Origin: Frondihabitans sp. PhB188 | GTDB lineage: Bacteria > Actinomycetota > Actinomycetes > Actinomycetales > Microbacteriaceae | NCBI RefSeq assembly: GCF_003752365.1 | Contig: NZ_RJUO01000004.1 | Coordinates: 100,355 to 164,354, forward strand | DNA: 64,000 nucleotides | Reading direction: 5' to 3' | Shown here: positions 8,602-21,774 of the stretch, piece after piece | Position numbering within the stretch: position 1 is the stretch's first letter | Layout: each line of letters begins with the position of its first letter | Position numbers and translations under genes: made by a program | The notes under the pieces: model-generated | Told to the model about the DNA's origin: nothing | The model's input: the letters and a program-made list of their open reading frames with translations, nothing else | Database searches by the model: none

Positions 8602-9750
8602 GTGAAGTTCCAGGTCAACCGCGATGTCTTCAGCGACGCCGTGTCGTTCGCAGTGAAGCTCCTTCCGCAGCGGACCACTCTTCCGATCCTCAGCGGAGTC
8701 CTGATCGAGGCTCACCAGGGCGGGCTCACCCTGTCGTCGTTCGACTACGAGGTCTCATCGCAGACGAGCATCGCAGCCGAGGTCGACGAGCCGGGCACGA
8801 TCCTCGTCTCGGGCCGGCTCCTGGCCGACATCGCCAACCGCCTGCCCAGCGCCCCCGTCGTGTTCACCACCGAAGACACCCGCATCAGCGTCGCCTGCGG
8901 CTCCGCCAACTTCTCTTTGCTGAGCATGCCCGTCGAGGAGTACCCCACGCTGCCGGCCGTCGGCGAGCAGTCGGGCGTCGTCCCCGGCGACGCGTTCTCC
9001 CTCGCCGTGTCGCAGGTCGCCGTCGCGGCGAGCCGCGACGACGTCACCCCGGTCATCACCGGCGTGCAGCTCGAGGTCACCGAGAACGCCCTCTCGCTGG
9101 TAGCCACCGACCGGTACCGCGTCGCGGTGCGGGGGATCGACTGGGACCCGGGCACCGCAGCTTCGACCCAGACGCTGACCGCGCTCGTTCCTGCGCGCAC
9201 CCTGCAGGAGGTCGGCAAGACGTTCGGCAACGCCGCGACGCTGTCGGTCGCGATCACGGGTTCGGAGGACCGCGAGCTCATCGCGTTCCAGGCCGACAAC
9301 AAGATCGTCACGTCGTTGCTCATCAAGGGCAACTTCCCGCCCGTCAAGCGACTGTTCCCCGAGACGGTCGAGAACTACGCGGTGATGAACACCGCGGACC
9401 TCGTGGAGGCGACGCGTCGCGTGTCGCTCGTCCTCGAGCGCGAAGCAGCTTTGAGATTCACGTTCACCATCGACGGCCTCACCCTCGAGGCCATCGGTAG
9501 CGAGCAAGCGCAGGCGTCAGAGTCGATCGACGCGCTCCTGACCGGAGAAGACACCGTGGTTTCACTGAAGCCGCAGTTCCTCCTGGACGGACTGGGAGCA
9601 GTCCACTCCGAATTCGTCCGCATCTCGTTCACCAAGACCGAGAACCCGAACAAGCCGGGGCCCGTCCTGATCACGAGCCAGTCCTCGAAAGATCAGCCGG
9701 GTGCGGACAGCTACAAGTACCTGCTCCAGCCCAATCTCCTGCTGCGCTGA
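8602..9750 (+). CDS. dnaN: DNA polymerase III beta subunit (sliding clamp)
   Basis: A 382-residue ring-forming clamp that tethers DNA polymerase III and other enzymes to DNA. It begins with GTG at 8602 (MKFQVNRDVFSDAV), the usual clamp N-terminus; the frame opens earlier without a start signal. It has three similar clamp domains of about 120 residues. The C-terminus YKYLLQPNLLLR differs slightly from the common MPMRL-type ending. It follows oriC and leads the plus-strand series. Confidence 0.97.
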   Translation: MKFQVNRDVFSDAVSFAVKLLPQRTTLPILSGVLIEAHQGGLTLSSFDYEVSSQTSIAAEVDEPGTILVSGRLLADIANRLPSAPVVFTTEDTRISVACGSANFSLLSMPVEEYPTLPAVGEQSGVVPGDAFSLAVSQVAVAASRDDVTPVITGVQLEVTENALSLVATDRYRVAVRGIDWDPGTAASTQTLTALVPARTLQEVGKTFGNAATLSVAITGSEDRELIAFQADNKIVTSLLIKGNFPPVKRLFPETVENYAVMNTADLVEATRRVSLVLEREAALRFTFTIDGLTLEAIGSEQAQASESIDALLTGEDTVVSLKPQFLLDGLGAVHSEFVRISFTKTENPNKPGPVLITSQSSKDQPGADSYKYLLQPNLLLR

Positions 9751-9814
9751 CCGCGCGCTTCCACCGGACGTGCGCCCGAAACCGACGCGCGGACACCTGA
9801 ACAAAAGGAACCTC

Positions 9815-10705
9815 ATGCACATCGGCCTCATCGGTCTCGGCAAAATGGGCAACAACATGCGCACCCGCCTGCGCGAGCACGACATCGAGGTGACCGGGTA
9901 CGACCACAACCCCGATGTCTCCGACGTCGCCGACCTCAAGGAGCTCGCCGCCGCCCTGCCCGCCCCCCGCATCGTCTGGGCCATGGTCCCGTCGGGCGCC
10001 ATCACCGCCGGCGTCGTCAAGGAGCTCTCGGAGGTGCTCTCCGAGGGTGACATGGTCATCGACGGCGGCAACTCGAAGTGGACCAGCGACTTCGACAACG
10101 AGAAGCTCCTCGCCGAGAAGGGCATCAAGTACATCGACGCCGGTGTCTCCGGCGGCGTCTGGGGCCTCAAGAACGGCTACGGCCTGATGGTCGGCGGATC
10201 CGACGAGAACGTCGCCCTCGCCATGCCGATCTTCGACGCGCTTCGTCCCGAGGGCCCCAAGGCCGAGGGCTTCGTCCACGCCGGCCCCGTCGGCGCCGGC
10301 CACTACACGAAAATGGTCCACAACGGCATCGAGTACGCCATCATGCAGGCGTACGGCGAGGGCTTCGAGCTCCTCGAGGCGAAGAAGGACCTCGTCAAAG
10401 ACGTCCCCGGAACCTTCAAGGCCTGGCAGCGCGGCACAGTCGTGCGCTCCTGGCTCCTCGAGCTCCTCGTCATCGGCCTCGAGGCCGACCCGAAGTTCGA
10501 CGAGATCTCGGGCTACGTCGAGGACTCGGGTGAGGGTCGCTGGACTCTCGCCGACGCCATCGAGCTCGCTGTGCCGATGCCCACGATCAGCGCTTCCATC
10601 TTCGCCCGCTTCGTCTCCCGCCAGGGCGACGGGTCGCCGACGATGAAGGCCGTCGCGGCGCTGCGCAACCAGTTCGGCGGCCACGCGGTCAAGAAGGCCG
10701 ACTAG
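9815..10705 (+). CDS. gnd: 6-phosphogluconate dehydrogenase, short decarboxylating type
   Basis: A 296-residue oxidoreductase of the pentose-phosphate pathway converting 6-phosphogluconate to ribulose 5-phosphate. The N-terminal Rossmann motif is GLIGLGKMGNNM, then DGGNSKWT and the GPVGAGHYTKMVHNGIEYA stretch with the catalytic Lys and His-Asn-Gly-Ile-Glu. This is the short (about 300-residue) form, not the 470-residue dimer type. Its place between dnaN and recF is standard in Actinobacteria. ATG at 9815 has AAAGGA upstream. Confidence 0.95.
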   Translation: MHIGLIGLGKMGNNMRTRLREHDIEVTGYDHNPDVSDVADLKELAAALPAPRIVWAMVPSGAITAGVVKELSEVLSEGDMVIDGGNSKWTSDFDNEKLLAEKGIKYIDAGVSGGVWGLKNGYGLMVGGSDENVALAMPIFDALRPEGPKAEGFVHAGPVGAGHYTKMVHNGIEYAIMQAYGEGFELLEAKKDLVKDVPGTFKAWQRGTVVRSWLLELLVIGLEADPKFDEISGYVEDSGEGRWTLADAIELAVPMPTISASIFARFVSRQGDGSPTMKAVAALRNQFGGHAVKKAD

Positions 10706-10733
10706 CCTCCCCGTTCCACCCAGAGGGGCCCGC

Positions 10734-11957
10734 GTGCGTGTACTCCACCTCAGCCTGACCGATTTCCGCAACTACGCGTCTGCTGAAGTCGAACTCGCGC
10801 GCGGGCCCAATCTCTTCGTCGGCCGCAACGGCCAGGGCAAGACGAACCTCGTCGAGTCCCTCGGCTACCTGGCCACCCTCGGATCGCACCGTGTGTCGAA
10901 CGACTCGGCGATGATCCGGGCCGGCTTCGATTCGGCGATCGTGCGGGCCAAGATCGAGAGCTCCGAGCGCGACCTGCTCGTCGAGGTCCAGATCAACCGG
11001 TCCGCGCCGAACCGTGCGCAGATCAACCGGGGTGCGATCAAGCCCCGCGAGCTTCCCCGCTACTTCTCGAGCATCCTGTTCGCCCCCGAAGACCTCTCGC
11101 TCGTGCGGGGGGAACCGGGTGGGCGCAGGCGGTTCCTCGACGAGCTGCTCGTGGCGCGCAACCCGCGCCTGGCCGGAGTCCTGTCGGACTACGACAGGGT
11201 TCTCCGCCAGCGCAACACGTTGCTGAAGTCGGCCCGTAATACCGGCGTCAAGGGCGACAAGCTCTCCACGCTCGACATCTGGGACGACCGCCTCGTCGTG
11301 CTCGGCAGCGAGATCATCGCGTCGCGCGAGATGCTCGTCGAGGCGCTGCGGCCCGAGGTCGGCGCCGCGTACCAGTCGGTCGCCGGAGACGATCACGCCG
11401 CCGACCTGTCGACGGTCGTCAGCATCCGCGGCAGGCTGCAAGAACATGACGACCCGATCGAGTCGGCGCAGCCGGCCCTGCCCGCGGCCGAGATCGAGCC
11501 GACCTTCCGGGAGGCGGTCGCGCGGGTGCGCCGCAACGAGCTGGAGCGCGGCGTCACGCTCGTGGGGCCGCACCGCGACGATCTCTTCCTGCAGCTGAAC
11601 GGGCTTCCGGCGCGCGGCTACGCGAGCCACGGCGAGTCGTGGTCGTTCGCCCTCGCCCTCAAGCTCGCCTCGGCCGCCGTGCTCCGCCGCGAGTCGGCCA
11701 CCGGCGACCCGGTCATCGTGCTCGACGACGTCTTCGCCGAGCTCGACCGGACTCGACGCGAGCGCCTCGCCGATGCGGTCGCCGACTACGAGCAGGTGCT
11801 CATCACGGCGGCGGTGGAGGAGGACGTCCCGGAGAGACTCGCGGCGCACGTCGTGCGGATCTCGAAGGGGAGAATCGTCGAATCGGAACCACCCCGAGTT
11901 CCTGCGCCCGTCGCTTCTGCTCCCTCGCCCGAGGCGTCGATCGACGGCGGCGCATGA
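10734..11957 (+). CDS. recF: DNA replication and repair protein RecF
   Basis: A 407-residue SMC-like ATPase that helps load RecA at single-strand gaps. Walker A GRNGQGKT lies at residues 30-37 within the conserved start LHLSLTDFRNYASAEVEL. The signature region ASHGESWSFALALKLAS and Walker B VIVLDDVFAELD lie near the C-terminus. The start is GTG at 10734. The last residues are Pro/Ala-rich. The stop overlaps the start of the DUF721 gene by 4 nt. Confidence 0.96.
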   Translation: MRVLHLSLTDFRNYASAEVELARGPNLFVGRNGQGKTNLVESLGYLATLGSHRVSNDSAMIRAGFDSAIVRAKIESSERDLLVEVQINRSAPNRAQINRGAIKPRELPRYFSSILFAPEDLSLVRGEPGGRRRFLDELLVARNPRLAGVLSDYDRVLRQRNTLLKSARNTGVKGDKLSTLDIWDDRLVVLGSEIIASREMLVEALRPEVGAAYQSVAGDDHAADLSTVVSIRGRLQEHDDPIESAQPALPAAEIEPTFREAVARVRRNELERGVTLVGPHRDDLFLQLNGLPARGYASHGESWSFALALKLASAAVLRRESATGDPVIVLDDVFAELDRTRRERLADAVADYEQVLITAAVEEDVPERLAAHVVRISKGRIVESEPPRVPAPVASAPSPEASIDGGA

Positions 11958-12463
11958 GCCCGCGCAGGCCGGGGCCGGTCGACGACAACGAGGCGCAGCG
12001 CGTCTACCTCCGCTTTCGGCGGGTGTTCGGCGATGCATCGAGCCGAGGTCGCGACGCGAAGCGGCGGATCGCGCGATCGGGAGCCCCGAGCCAGCCGTTC
12101 TCGAGCGGCCGCGACCCGAAGGGGATCGCCGACGTGATCCTCGGCGTCACGACAGAACTGGGCTGGAACTCGGCCCTGGCGCAGTCCGACCTGATGAACG
12201 CGTGGCCCGATCTCGTCGGCGCGGAGCTCGCCGGCCACTCCGTTCCGGTCGGAATCGAAGACGGCACCCTCACCGTGCAGTGCGACTCGACGGCGTGGGC
12301 GACGCAGCTCCGATTGATGCGGTCGCAGATCACGACGTCGATCGTCACGACCTACCCGCAGGCTGGGATCGAGTCGATGCGTTTTCTCGCCCCCAACGCC
12401 CCGACCTGGAAACGGGGTCCCAGATCGGTCCCAGGGCGTGGTCCTCGCGATACTTACGGTTGA
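11954..12463 (+). CDS. DUF721 (DciA-like) protein
   Basis: A 169-residue protein with a basic N-terminal third and a C-terminal DUF721 domain (from about residue 65: ILGVTTELGWNSALAQSDLM, then DSTAWATQLRLM). DciA proteins of this family load the replicative helicase in bacteria lacking DnaC/DnaI. The start overlaps recF by 4 nt, giving the usual recF-DUF721-gyrB order. Family placement is firm; helicase-loader function is inferred. Confidence 0.9.
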   Translation: MSPRRPGPVDDNEAQRVYLRFRRVFGDASSRGRDAKRRIARSGAPSQPFSSGRDPKGIADVILGVTTELGWNSALAQSDLMNAWPDLVGAELAGHSVPVGIEDGTLTVQCDSTAWATQLRLMRSQITTSIVTTYPQAGIESMRFLAPNAPTWKRGPRSVPGRGPRDTYG

Positions 12464-12472
12464 CAGGAGTGA

Positions 12473-14626
<2,154 letters not shown>

Positions 14627-14715
14627 TCCCCACCCGAGTTCCTGCACTCGTGCAGGGTCCCGAGTGATCGTCACGTGCAGGATGCACGGGGCCGACAACC
14701 GAAAGAACACGAACG

Positions 14716-17384
<2,669 letters not shown>

Positions 17385-17388
<4 letters not shown>

Positions 17389-17792
17389 CTAGCGTCGCTG
17401 AAAAGCTTCAGAACAAGGCCAAGAAGCCAGTCGGCACCAAGCAGGTGCGACTGAAGCTCGTCTACATTGACTTCTGGTCGACGGTGAAGCTGTCCTTCCT
17501 CATCGCGGTCGCACTCGGCATCATCACCGTCGTCGCGACGTTCCTGATCTACGTGATTCTCACCCGCCTGGGGATCTTCGACACCGTCGACACCCTCCTG
17601 CAGGAAGTGCTGGGCGACAACAGCTTCACACTGCAGAACACGCTGTCGATCGGGCAGGTGATGCTGTTCGCCGTCGTCGTGGCCATCTTGAACATCGTGA
17701 TCGGCACCGTGCTCGGTGCTATCGCCGCTCTCCTCTACAACCTGAGCGTGCGGATCACCGGCGGGCTGCTCGTCGGATTCACCAACAACTGA
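17385..17792 (+). CDS. DUF3566 transmembrane protein
   Basis: A 135-residue membrane protein with two clear membrane segments (about 35-60 and 90-120). It fits DUF3566, which almost always follows gyrA in Actinobacteria. In mycobacteria the homologue is CwsA-like and tied to cell-shape control, but that function is not shown for this family member. ATG overlaps the gyrA stop by 4 nt. Confidence 0.9.
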
Positions 17793-17884
17793 AGCCGATC
17801 CACGACAGAGCCGATCCACGACAGAGCCGATCCATGACAGAGCCGATCCACGACAGAGCCGAACGACGACAGAGCTGAACGACG
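17793..17884 (+). repeat. 16-bp direct repeats after the DUF3566 gene
   Basis: Five full 16-bp units with consensus AGCCGATCCACGACAG occupy 17793-17808, 17809-17824, 17825-17840, 17841-17856 and 17857-17872. A decayed sixth follows. Units 1, 2 and 4 are identical; unit 3 has one change and unit 5 more. The array starts at the first base after the stop codon. Confidence 0.92.
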
Positions 17885-17943
17885 CCGAACCGGTGCCGAT
17901 TTAGCGAATGGCCGCGAATACGGTACTGTCTTATTCGGTCCAG

Positions 17944-18017
17944 GGGGCTATAGCTCAGGCGGTTAGAGCGCTTCGCTGATAACGAAGAGGTCATAGGTTC
18001 AAGTCCTATTAGCCCCA
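17944..18017 (+). tRNA. tRNA-Ile (anticodon GAT)
   Basis: A 74-nt cloverleaf. The acceptor arm GGGGCTA pairs with TAGCCCC. The anticodon stem-loop is CTTCGCTGATAACGAAG with GAT, and the T arm contains GGTTCAAGTCC. CCA is not encoded. Confidence 0.97.
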
Positions 18018-18068
18018 CTCCATGCTGATAACCGGCATGAAGATCCCCTTCCCGGGGTAGCACCACCC

Positions 18069-18141
18069 GGGGCCTTAGCTCAGTTGGTAGAGCGCCTGCT
18101 TTGCAAGCAGGATGTCGGGAGTTCGATTCTCCCAGGCTCCA
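18069..18141 (+). tRNA. tRNA-Ala (anticodon TGC)
   Basis: A 73-nt cloverleaf. GGGGCCT pairs with AGGCTCC, including one G-U pair. The anticodon arm CTGCTTTGCAAGCAG carries TGC, and the G3-type wobble of tRNA-Ala identity is seen near the acceptor end. It follows tRNA-Ile by 51 nt, the usual pair beside gyrA in Actinobacteria. Confidence 0.97.
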
Positions 18142-18307
18142 CTCGATTCGCCTCCTCGTGTTCGGTTCGCCTTCGGCTCACCTCGCGGAAAACTCTCGTC
18201 GTGCTTGTTCGGCCGCTGCCGGCGGCATGCCGCATCGGCGGCTGCCGCATCGGCGACAGCGGATCCTCGTCTCGGCGGCCCGGTACCTGTCGGCGGGTGG
18301 GACGGGA

Positions 18308-18337
18308 GAAGCCCGCCCCCTTGCGGGGACGGGCTTC
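18308..18337 (-). terminator. Hairpin terminator of the Lys-rich membrane protein gene
   Basis: An 8-bp stem GAAGCCCG/CGGGCTTC (18308-18315 and 18330-18337) extended by inner C/G pairs around a short loop. It lies 21 bp beyond the stop codon of the minus-strand gene. Confidence 0.75.
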
Positions 18338-18358
18338 GTGGGGCACTGGGTCGTGCGC

Positions 18359-19000
18359 TCAGGCCTTGGTCTCTTCGTCATCGGCAACCCACAGCTCGTC
18401 GTCGGCACGGAGCGTCTGCGCCGCGGCGTAGACGACGGCGGCCAGTGCGCCGATGCCGAGGATGATCAGGAAGACCTTGCCGCCGCTGAGGCCCTTCTTC
18501 TTGGACGTCTTCTTGGCGACCTGCTTCTGGACCTTCTTGGCCTGAAGGGCGGCCTTCGCCACCTTCTTCGTGGCCTTGGGGTGCTTGCGAGCGGCCTTTG
18601 CGGCCTTCTTCAGCGCCTTGCGCTTGGCACGGCGGCTGAGCTTCTTGCCCTTCTTCTTCAGACCGTCGATGTCGAGGTCGGGAAGAGCATCGCTCAGCGG
18701 GCTCGACGCGACGGCGGCCGAGACGGCGGGAGCGACATCCTTGACCAGCTTCTCCTTGGCCTGGCCGGCTGCGGCCGTGGCCGAGGCGACACCGGACGAG
18801 ACGGCGGGCTTGACCTGCGCGTCGAACGCGGCCTTGACGCGCGGAGCGACGTCCTTCTTCACGACTTCGGCGGCTTCGGCGCCCGCGGCCTTCCAGAAGT
18901 CGGCAGAGTGGCCGAGGACTTCGCGCTGCTCTCCCCAGATGCCGGCGGCATCCCCCTGGAGCTTCTTCAGTTCGCGTGTGCGCTTGCGTGACGTGGCCAT
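18359..19000 (-). CDS. Lys/Ala-rich protein with C-terminal membrane anchor, function unknown
   Basis: A 213-residue protein I do not recognise. Residues 1-110 are helical and Ala-rich. Residues about 113-175 are histone H1-like, dominated by Lys, Arg and Ala. A single membrane segment follows (VFLIILGIGALAAVVYAAAQ) and then a short acidic tail ADDEETKA. ATG at 19000 is preceded by GGGAG; the longer open frame lacks a signal. The basic block just before the membrane segment suggests nucleic-acid or phospholipid contact on the cytoplasmic face, which is inference. Confidence 0.8.
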   Translation of the reverse strand: MATSRKRTRELKKLQGDAAGIWGEQREVLGHSADFWKAAGAEAAEVVKKDVAPRVKAAFDAQVKPAVSSGVASATAAAGQAKEKLVKDVAPAVSAAVASSPLSDALPDLDIDGLKKKGKKLSRRAKRKALKKAAKAARKHPKATKKVAKAALQAKKVQKQVAKKTSKKKGLSGGKVFLIILGIGALAAVVYAAAQTLRADDELWVADDEETKA

Positions 19001-19124
19001 TAGCTCTCCCTCGTGTGGATCATTGCGACGATCAACCCATCCTGGCACGCGCTCCCCTGACAGGTCACAGGATGATCTCTGAGGGACGACTGAATCTCGA
19101 TGTCGCTGTGGAAGAATCGTCACC

Positions 19125-19664
19125 ATGTCATCGCACACCGCTGTAGCCACGATCACCACGAACCTCGGCACGATCAAGGTCGACCTCTTCGGCAACCACG
19201 CCCCGAAGACCGTCGCCAACTTCGTCGGCCTCGCCACCGGCACCATCGAGTGGACCCACCCCGCCACGGGCGTGAAGTCGACCGACAAGCTGTACGACGG
19301 CGTGGTCTTCCACCGCATCATCCCGGACTTCATGATCCAGGGCGGCGACCCCCTCGGTCAGGGCGTCGGCGGCCCGGGCTACAACTTCGACGACGAGATC
19401 CACCCCGAGCTCACCTTCAAGGAGCCCTACATCCTCGCCATGGCCAACGCCGGCACGCGCGGTGGCAAGGGCACCAACGGCTCGCAGTTCTTCATCACCA
19501 CGGTGGCGACCCCCTGGCTGCAGGGCAAGCACACCATCTTCGGCGAGGTCACCGACGCCGAGTCGAAGAAGGTCGTCGACGCCATCCAGGCGACCCCGAC
19601 CGACGCGCGCGACAAGCCGATCGACGACGTGGTGATCCAGAGCGTCACCATCGACGAGGTCTAG
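19125..19664 (+). CDS. ppiA: Peptidyl-prolyl cis-trans isomerase, cyclophilin type
   Basis: A 179-residue cytoplasmic cyclophilin that speeds X-Pro bond isomerisation. It has the core motifs FHRIIPDFMIQGGDP, with the catalytic Arg, and GTNGSQFFITT. There is no signal peptide. It is divergent from the Lys-rich gene and followed after 6 nt by the rhomboid-like gene. This placement near gyrA and crgA is usual in Actinobacteria. Confidence 0.96.
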   Translation: MSSHTAVATITTNLGTIKVDLFGNHAPKTVANFVGLATGTIEWTHPATGVKSTDKLYDGVVFHRIIPDFMIQGGDPLGQGVGGPGYNFDDEIHPELTFKEPYILAMANAGTRGGKGTNGSQFFITTVATPWLQGKHTIFGEVTDAESKKVVDAIQATPTDARDKPIDDVVIQSVTIDEV

Positions 19665-19670
19665 GCCTTA

Positions 19671-20516
19671 GTGACGAACGTTCCCCGCAACGCCGACAAC
19701 TTCTGCTACCGCCACCCCGACCGGCAGAGCTTTATTCTCTGCCAGCGGTGCGGGCGCACGATCTGCACGCAGTGCCAGACGCCGGCAGCCGTCGGCGTCC
19801 ACTGCCCGGAGTGCGTGCGCGAGCAGCGCGGCAGCATGCCGCGGGTGAAGCCGCGCGTCGTGACGCGCATGAACGGCCTGGCGTCGTCGGGCGGGCCCGT
19901 CGTCACCTACGGGCTGATGGCGTTGGCCGGAGTCGGCTTCCTGATCGGGCTCGTGCCCGGCGGGTTCAACCTGCTCGGCTTCAACGGAGCCCTGGCTCTG
20001 TCGCAGCCGTGGCGGATCGTCACCGGGATCTTCGTCTACAGCGGCATCTTCGCGATCATCCAGCTGGCCTTCAACGTCTACATGCTGTGGGCGTTCGGAT
20101 CGATGATCGAGCGGGAGCTCGGCCGGGCCCGTTTCATAGCCCTGTACGTGCTCGGCGCCCTGGGCGGCGAGCTGGCCAGCTCGATCTTCATCCCGGGCTA
20201 CATCGTGCCGATCGTCGGATCAGCGATGTTCGGCCTGTTCGGGGCCTTCTATGTGATCCTGCGGTCGAGAGGCCAGCAGGCGAACCAGATCCTCGTTCTG
20301 ATCGCGCTGAACATCGTGATCGGGCTCGTCCTGGGCTCGCCCTGGCAGATGTACATCGGCGCCGCTGCGATCGGCGCTCTGTCGGCGCTGATCTTCACGC
20401 GCACCCAGCACCGGTCGCAGCTGAACGCTCAACGAGGCCTGACGATCGGCCTCGGGGTCGCGCTCATCGTGATCATCCTGCTCCGGTCTGCGACGCTGAC
20501 CGGCGCCATCGGCTGA
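19671..20516 (+). CDS. Rhomboid-family membrane protein with zinc finger, predicted inactive
   Basis: A 281-residue protein. Residues 9-50 form a B-box-like zinc finger (CYRHPD, CQRCGRTICTQCQ, HCPEC), followed by six or seven membrane segments of rhomboid layout. Two key features differ from active rhomboid proteases. The Ser motif, normally GxSGAxFGL, reads IVGSAMFGL, so Gly stands at the Ser position. The catalytic-His motif, normally WQxHxGG, reads WQMYIGA, with Tyr in place of His. I read this as a rhomboid pseudoprotease. The start is GTG at 19671. Confidence 0.88.
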   Translation: MTNVPRNADNFCYRHPDRQSFILCQRCGRTICTQCQTPAAVGVHCPECVREQRGSMPRVKPRVVTRMNGLASSGGPVVTYGLMALAGVGFLIGLVPGGFNLLGFNGALALSQPWRIVTGIFVYSGIFAIIQLAFNVYMLWAFGSMIERELGRARFIALYVLGALGGELASSIFIPGYIVPIVGSAMFGLFGAFYVILRSRGQQANQILVLIALNIVIGLVLGSPWQMYIGAAAIGALSALIFTRTQHRSQLNAQRGLTIGLGVALIVIILLRSATLTGAIG

Positions 20517-20524
20517 CGCTATCG

Positions 20525-20570
20525 ACGACGAAGGCCCCGCATCTCGCCTGAGATACGGGGCCTTCGTCGT
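20525..20570. terminator. Bidirectional hairpin terminator
   Basis: Perfect 15-bp arms at 20525-20539 and 20556-20570, with an inner ATCTC/GAGAT stem. It ends the ppiA-rhomboid unit and could also stop minus-strand transcription from crgA. Confidence 0.88.
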
Positions 20571-20578
20571 GGAGCAAG

Positions 20579-20587
20579 TTATCCACA
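20579..20587 (+). promoter_or_regulatory. Isolated DnaA box
   Basis: TTATCCACA, a perfect DnaA-box consensus about 12 kb from oriC. A partial second site CATCCACA follows at 20592-20599. A role in DnaA titration is possible, but chance occurrence cannot be excluded. Confidence 0.5.
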
Positions 20588-20657
20588 GGTCCATCCACAG
20601 TGGGGATAGTTACACCCGTGTAAGACCGATCGTTATCGAATCGCTCGAAGGCTCGGA

Positions 20658-20903
20658 TCAGCGCCAGCGCGTGGTCATCAGGAAGCCGATGAACATGATG
20701 CCGAAGCCGATCAGGATGTTCCACGACCCGAGGGACGGAACAGGCAGGGTGCTCTGCGACACGTAGTAGACGATGATCCAGACGAGCCCGAGAAGCATGA
20801 AGCCGAACATCACCGGCTTGAACCAGACGGGGTTCGGTCGGTTGGCGGACGATCCCTCGCCGGTGCGTGCCGCCGGTGCGGTGGTCTTCTTATCTCTGGC
20901 CAT
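20658..20903 (-). CDS. crgA: Cell division protein CrgA
   Basis: An 81-residue membrane protein of the actinobacterial divisome. A charged N-terminal tail (MARDKKTTAPAART) precedes two membrane segments: PVMFGFMLLGLVWIIVYYVS and WNILIGFGIMFIGFLM, ending TTRWR. Length and topology match CrgA, which contacts FtsZ, FtsI and FtsQ. ATG at 20903 begins the conserved protein; the longer frame upstream is not conserved. Confidence 0.95.
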   Translation of the reverse strand: MARDKKTTAPAARTGEGSSANRPNPVWFKPVMFGFMLLGLVWIIVYYVSQSTLPVPSLGSWNILIGFGIMFIGFLMTTRWR

Positions 20904-20994
20904 GGGCAGAAGTGTACCGGCATACCGGCTGTGCACACTCTGGCTGCCCCTGTAGACAACCTCTTCACGCTCACGCACGCGCCCGTAGAATCGT

Positions 20995-21768
20995 GTGATG
21001 ACCGACTCGCCGACTCGCCGGAGCTCCCGACGCTCGTCGCGCCGTCGCACGTCCGTTGTCGGCGTCGCTGGGGAGGTCCTCATCACCCTCGGCGTGGTCG
21101 TCCTGCTCTTCATCGTCTGGCAGCAGTGGTTCAACGACATCCTGGTCTCCGGCACGACGCGCAGCGAAGCGTCGTCGCTCAGCCAGAAGCTGCACGACGA
21201 GGCCGGCGCCGGGCCGACCACCGCACCCGTCGACGGTGACTACGGGACGCCGGCTATCACCCCGGCCGCGAAAGACGGCGAGGCGTTCGGCGTGCTCTTC
21301 GTGCCCCGGTTCGGCGCCGACTACCAGGTGCCGGTCGACGGCGGCACAGGCACGGCCCAGACGCTCGACACCGGCGCGGCCGGCCACTACGACTCGACGC
21401 AGATGCCCGGGCAGGTCGGCAACTTCGCCATCGCCGGCCACCGCACCACGCACGGGGCTCCGTTCGCGAACATCGCTCAGCTGAAGATCGGCGACCACAT
21501 CTACGTGCAGACGAGCAAGGGCTACTACACCTACACGTTCCGCAACCTCCAGTACGTCAAGCCGACGCAGGTCCAGGTGCTTCAAGTCGTTCCCGACGCC
21601 CCGACGATCGACGCCGCCTCGAAAGACCGGCTCATCACCCTGACGAGCTGCAATCCGAAGTACAGCGCCGCCGAGCGGATCATCGCCTACGGCGTCTTCG
21701 ACTCGTGGCGACCCCTGTCCGCCGGCCCACCCGCCGAGATCGCGTCGCTCGCGACGACGAAGTCGTAG
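20995..21768 (+). CDS. Class E sortase
   Basis: A 257-residue sortase that attaches surface proteins to the cell wall. The basic N-terminus (RRSSRRSSRRRT) precedes one membrane anchor (VLITLGVVVLLFIVWQQWF). The catalytic His lies in GHRTTHGAPF and the catalytic Cys in LTLTSC-type ITLTSCNPKYS, with AAERIIAYG after it carrying the conserved Arg. GTG at 20995 or ATG at 20998 may start it. No sortase-sorted substrate is evident nearby. Confidence 0.93.
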   Translation: MMTDSPTRRSSRRSSRRRTSVVGVAGEVLITLGVVVLLFIVWQQWFNDILVSGTTRSEASSLSQKLHDEAGAGPTTAPVDGDYGTPAITPAAKDGEAFGVLFVPRFGADYQVPVDGGTGTAQTLDTGAAGHYDSTQMPGQVGNFAIAGHRTTHGAPFANIAQLKIGDHIYVQTSKGYYTYTFRNLQYVKPTQVQVLQVVPDAPTIDAASKDRLITLTSCNPKYSAAERIIAYGVFDSWRPLSAGPPAEIASLATTKS

Positions 21769-21774
21769 GCGCTC

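Noticed and set aside
17793-17884. Possible CRISPR array (16-bp direct repeats)
   Set aside because: Units are contiguous without spacers and too short; no cas genes are present anywhere in the window.
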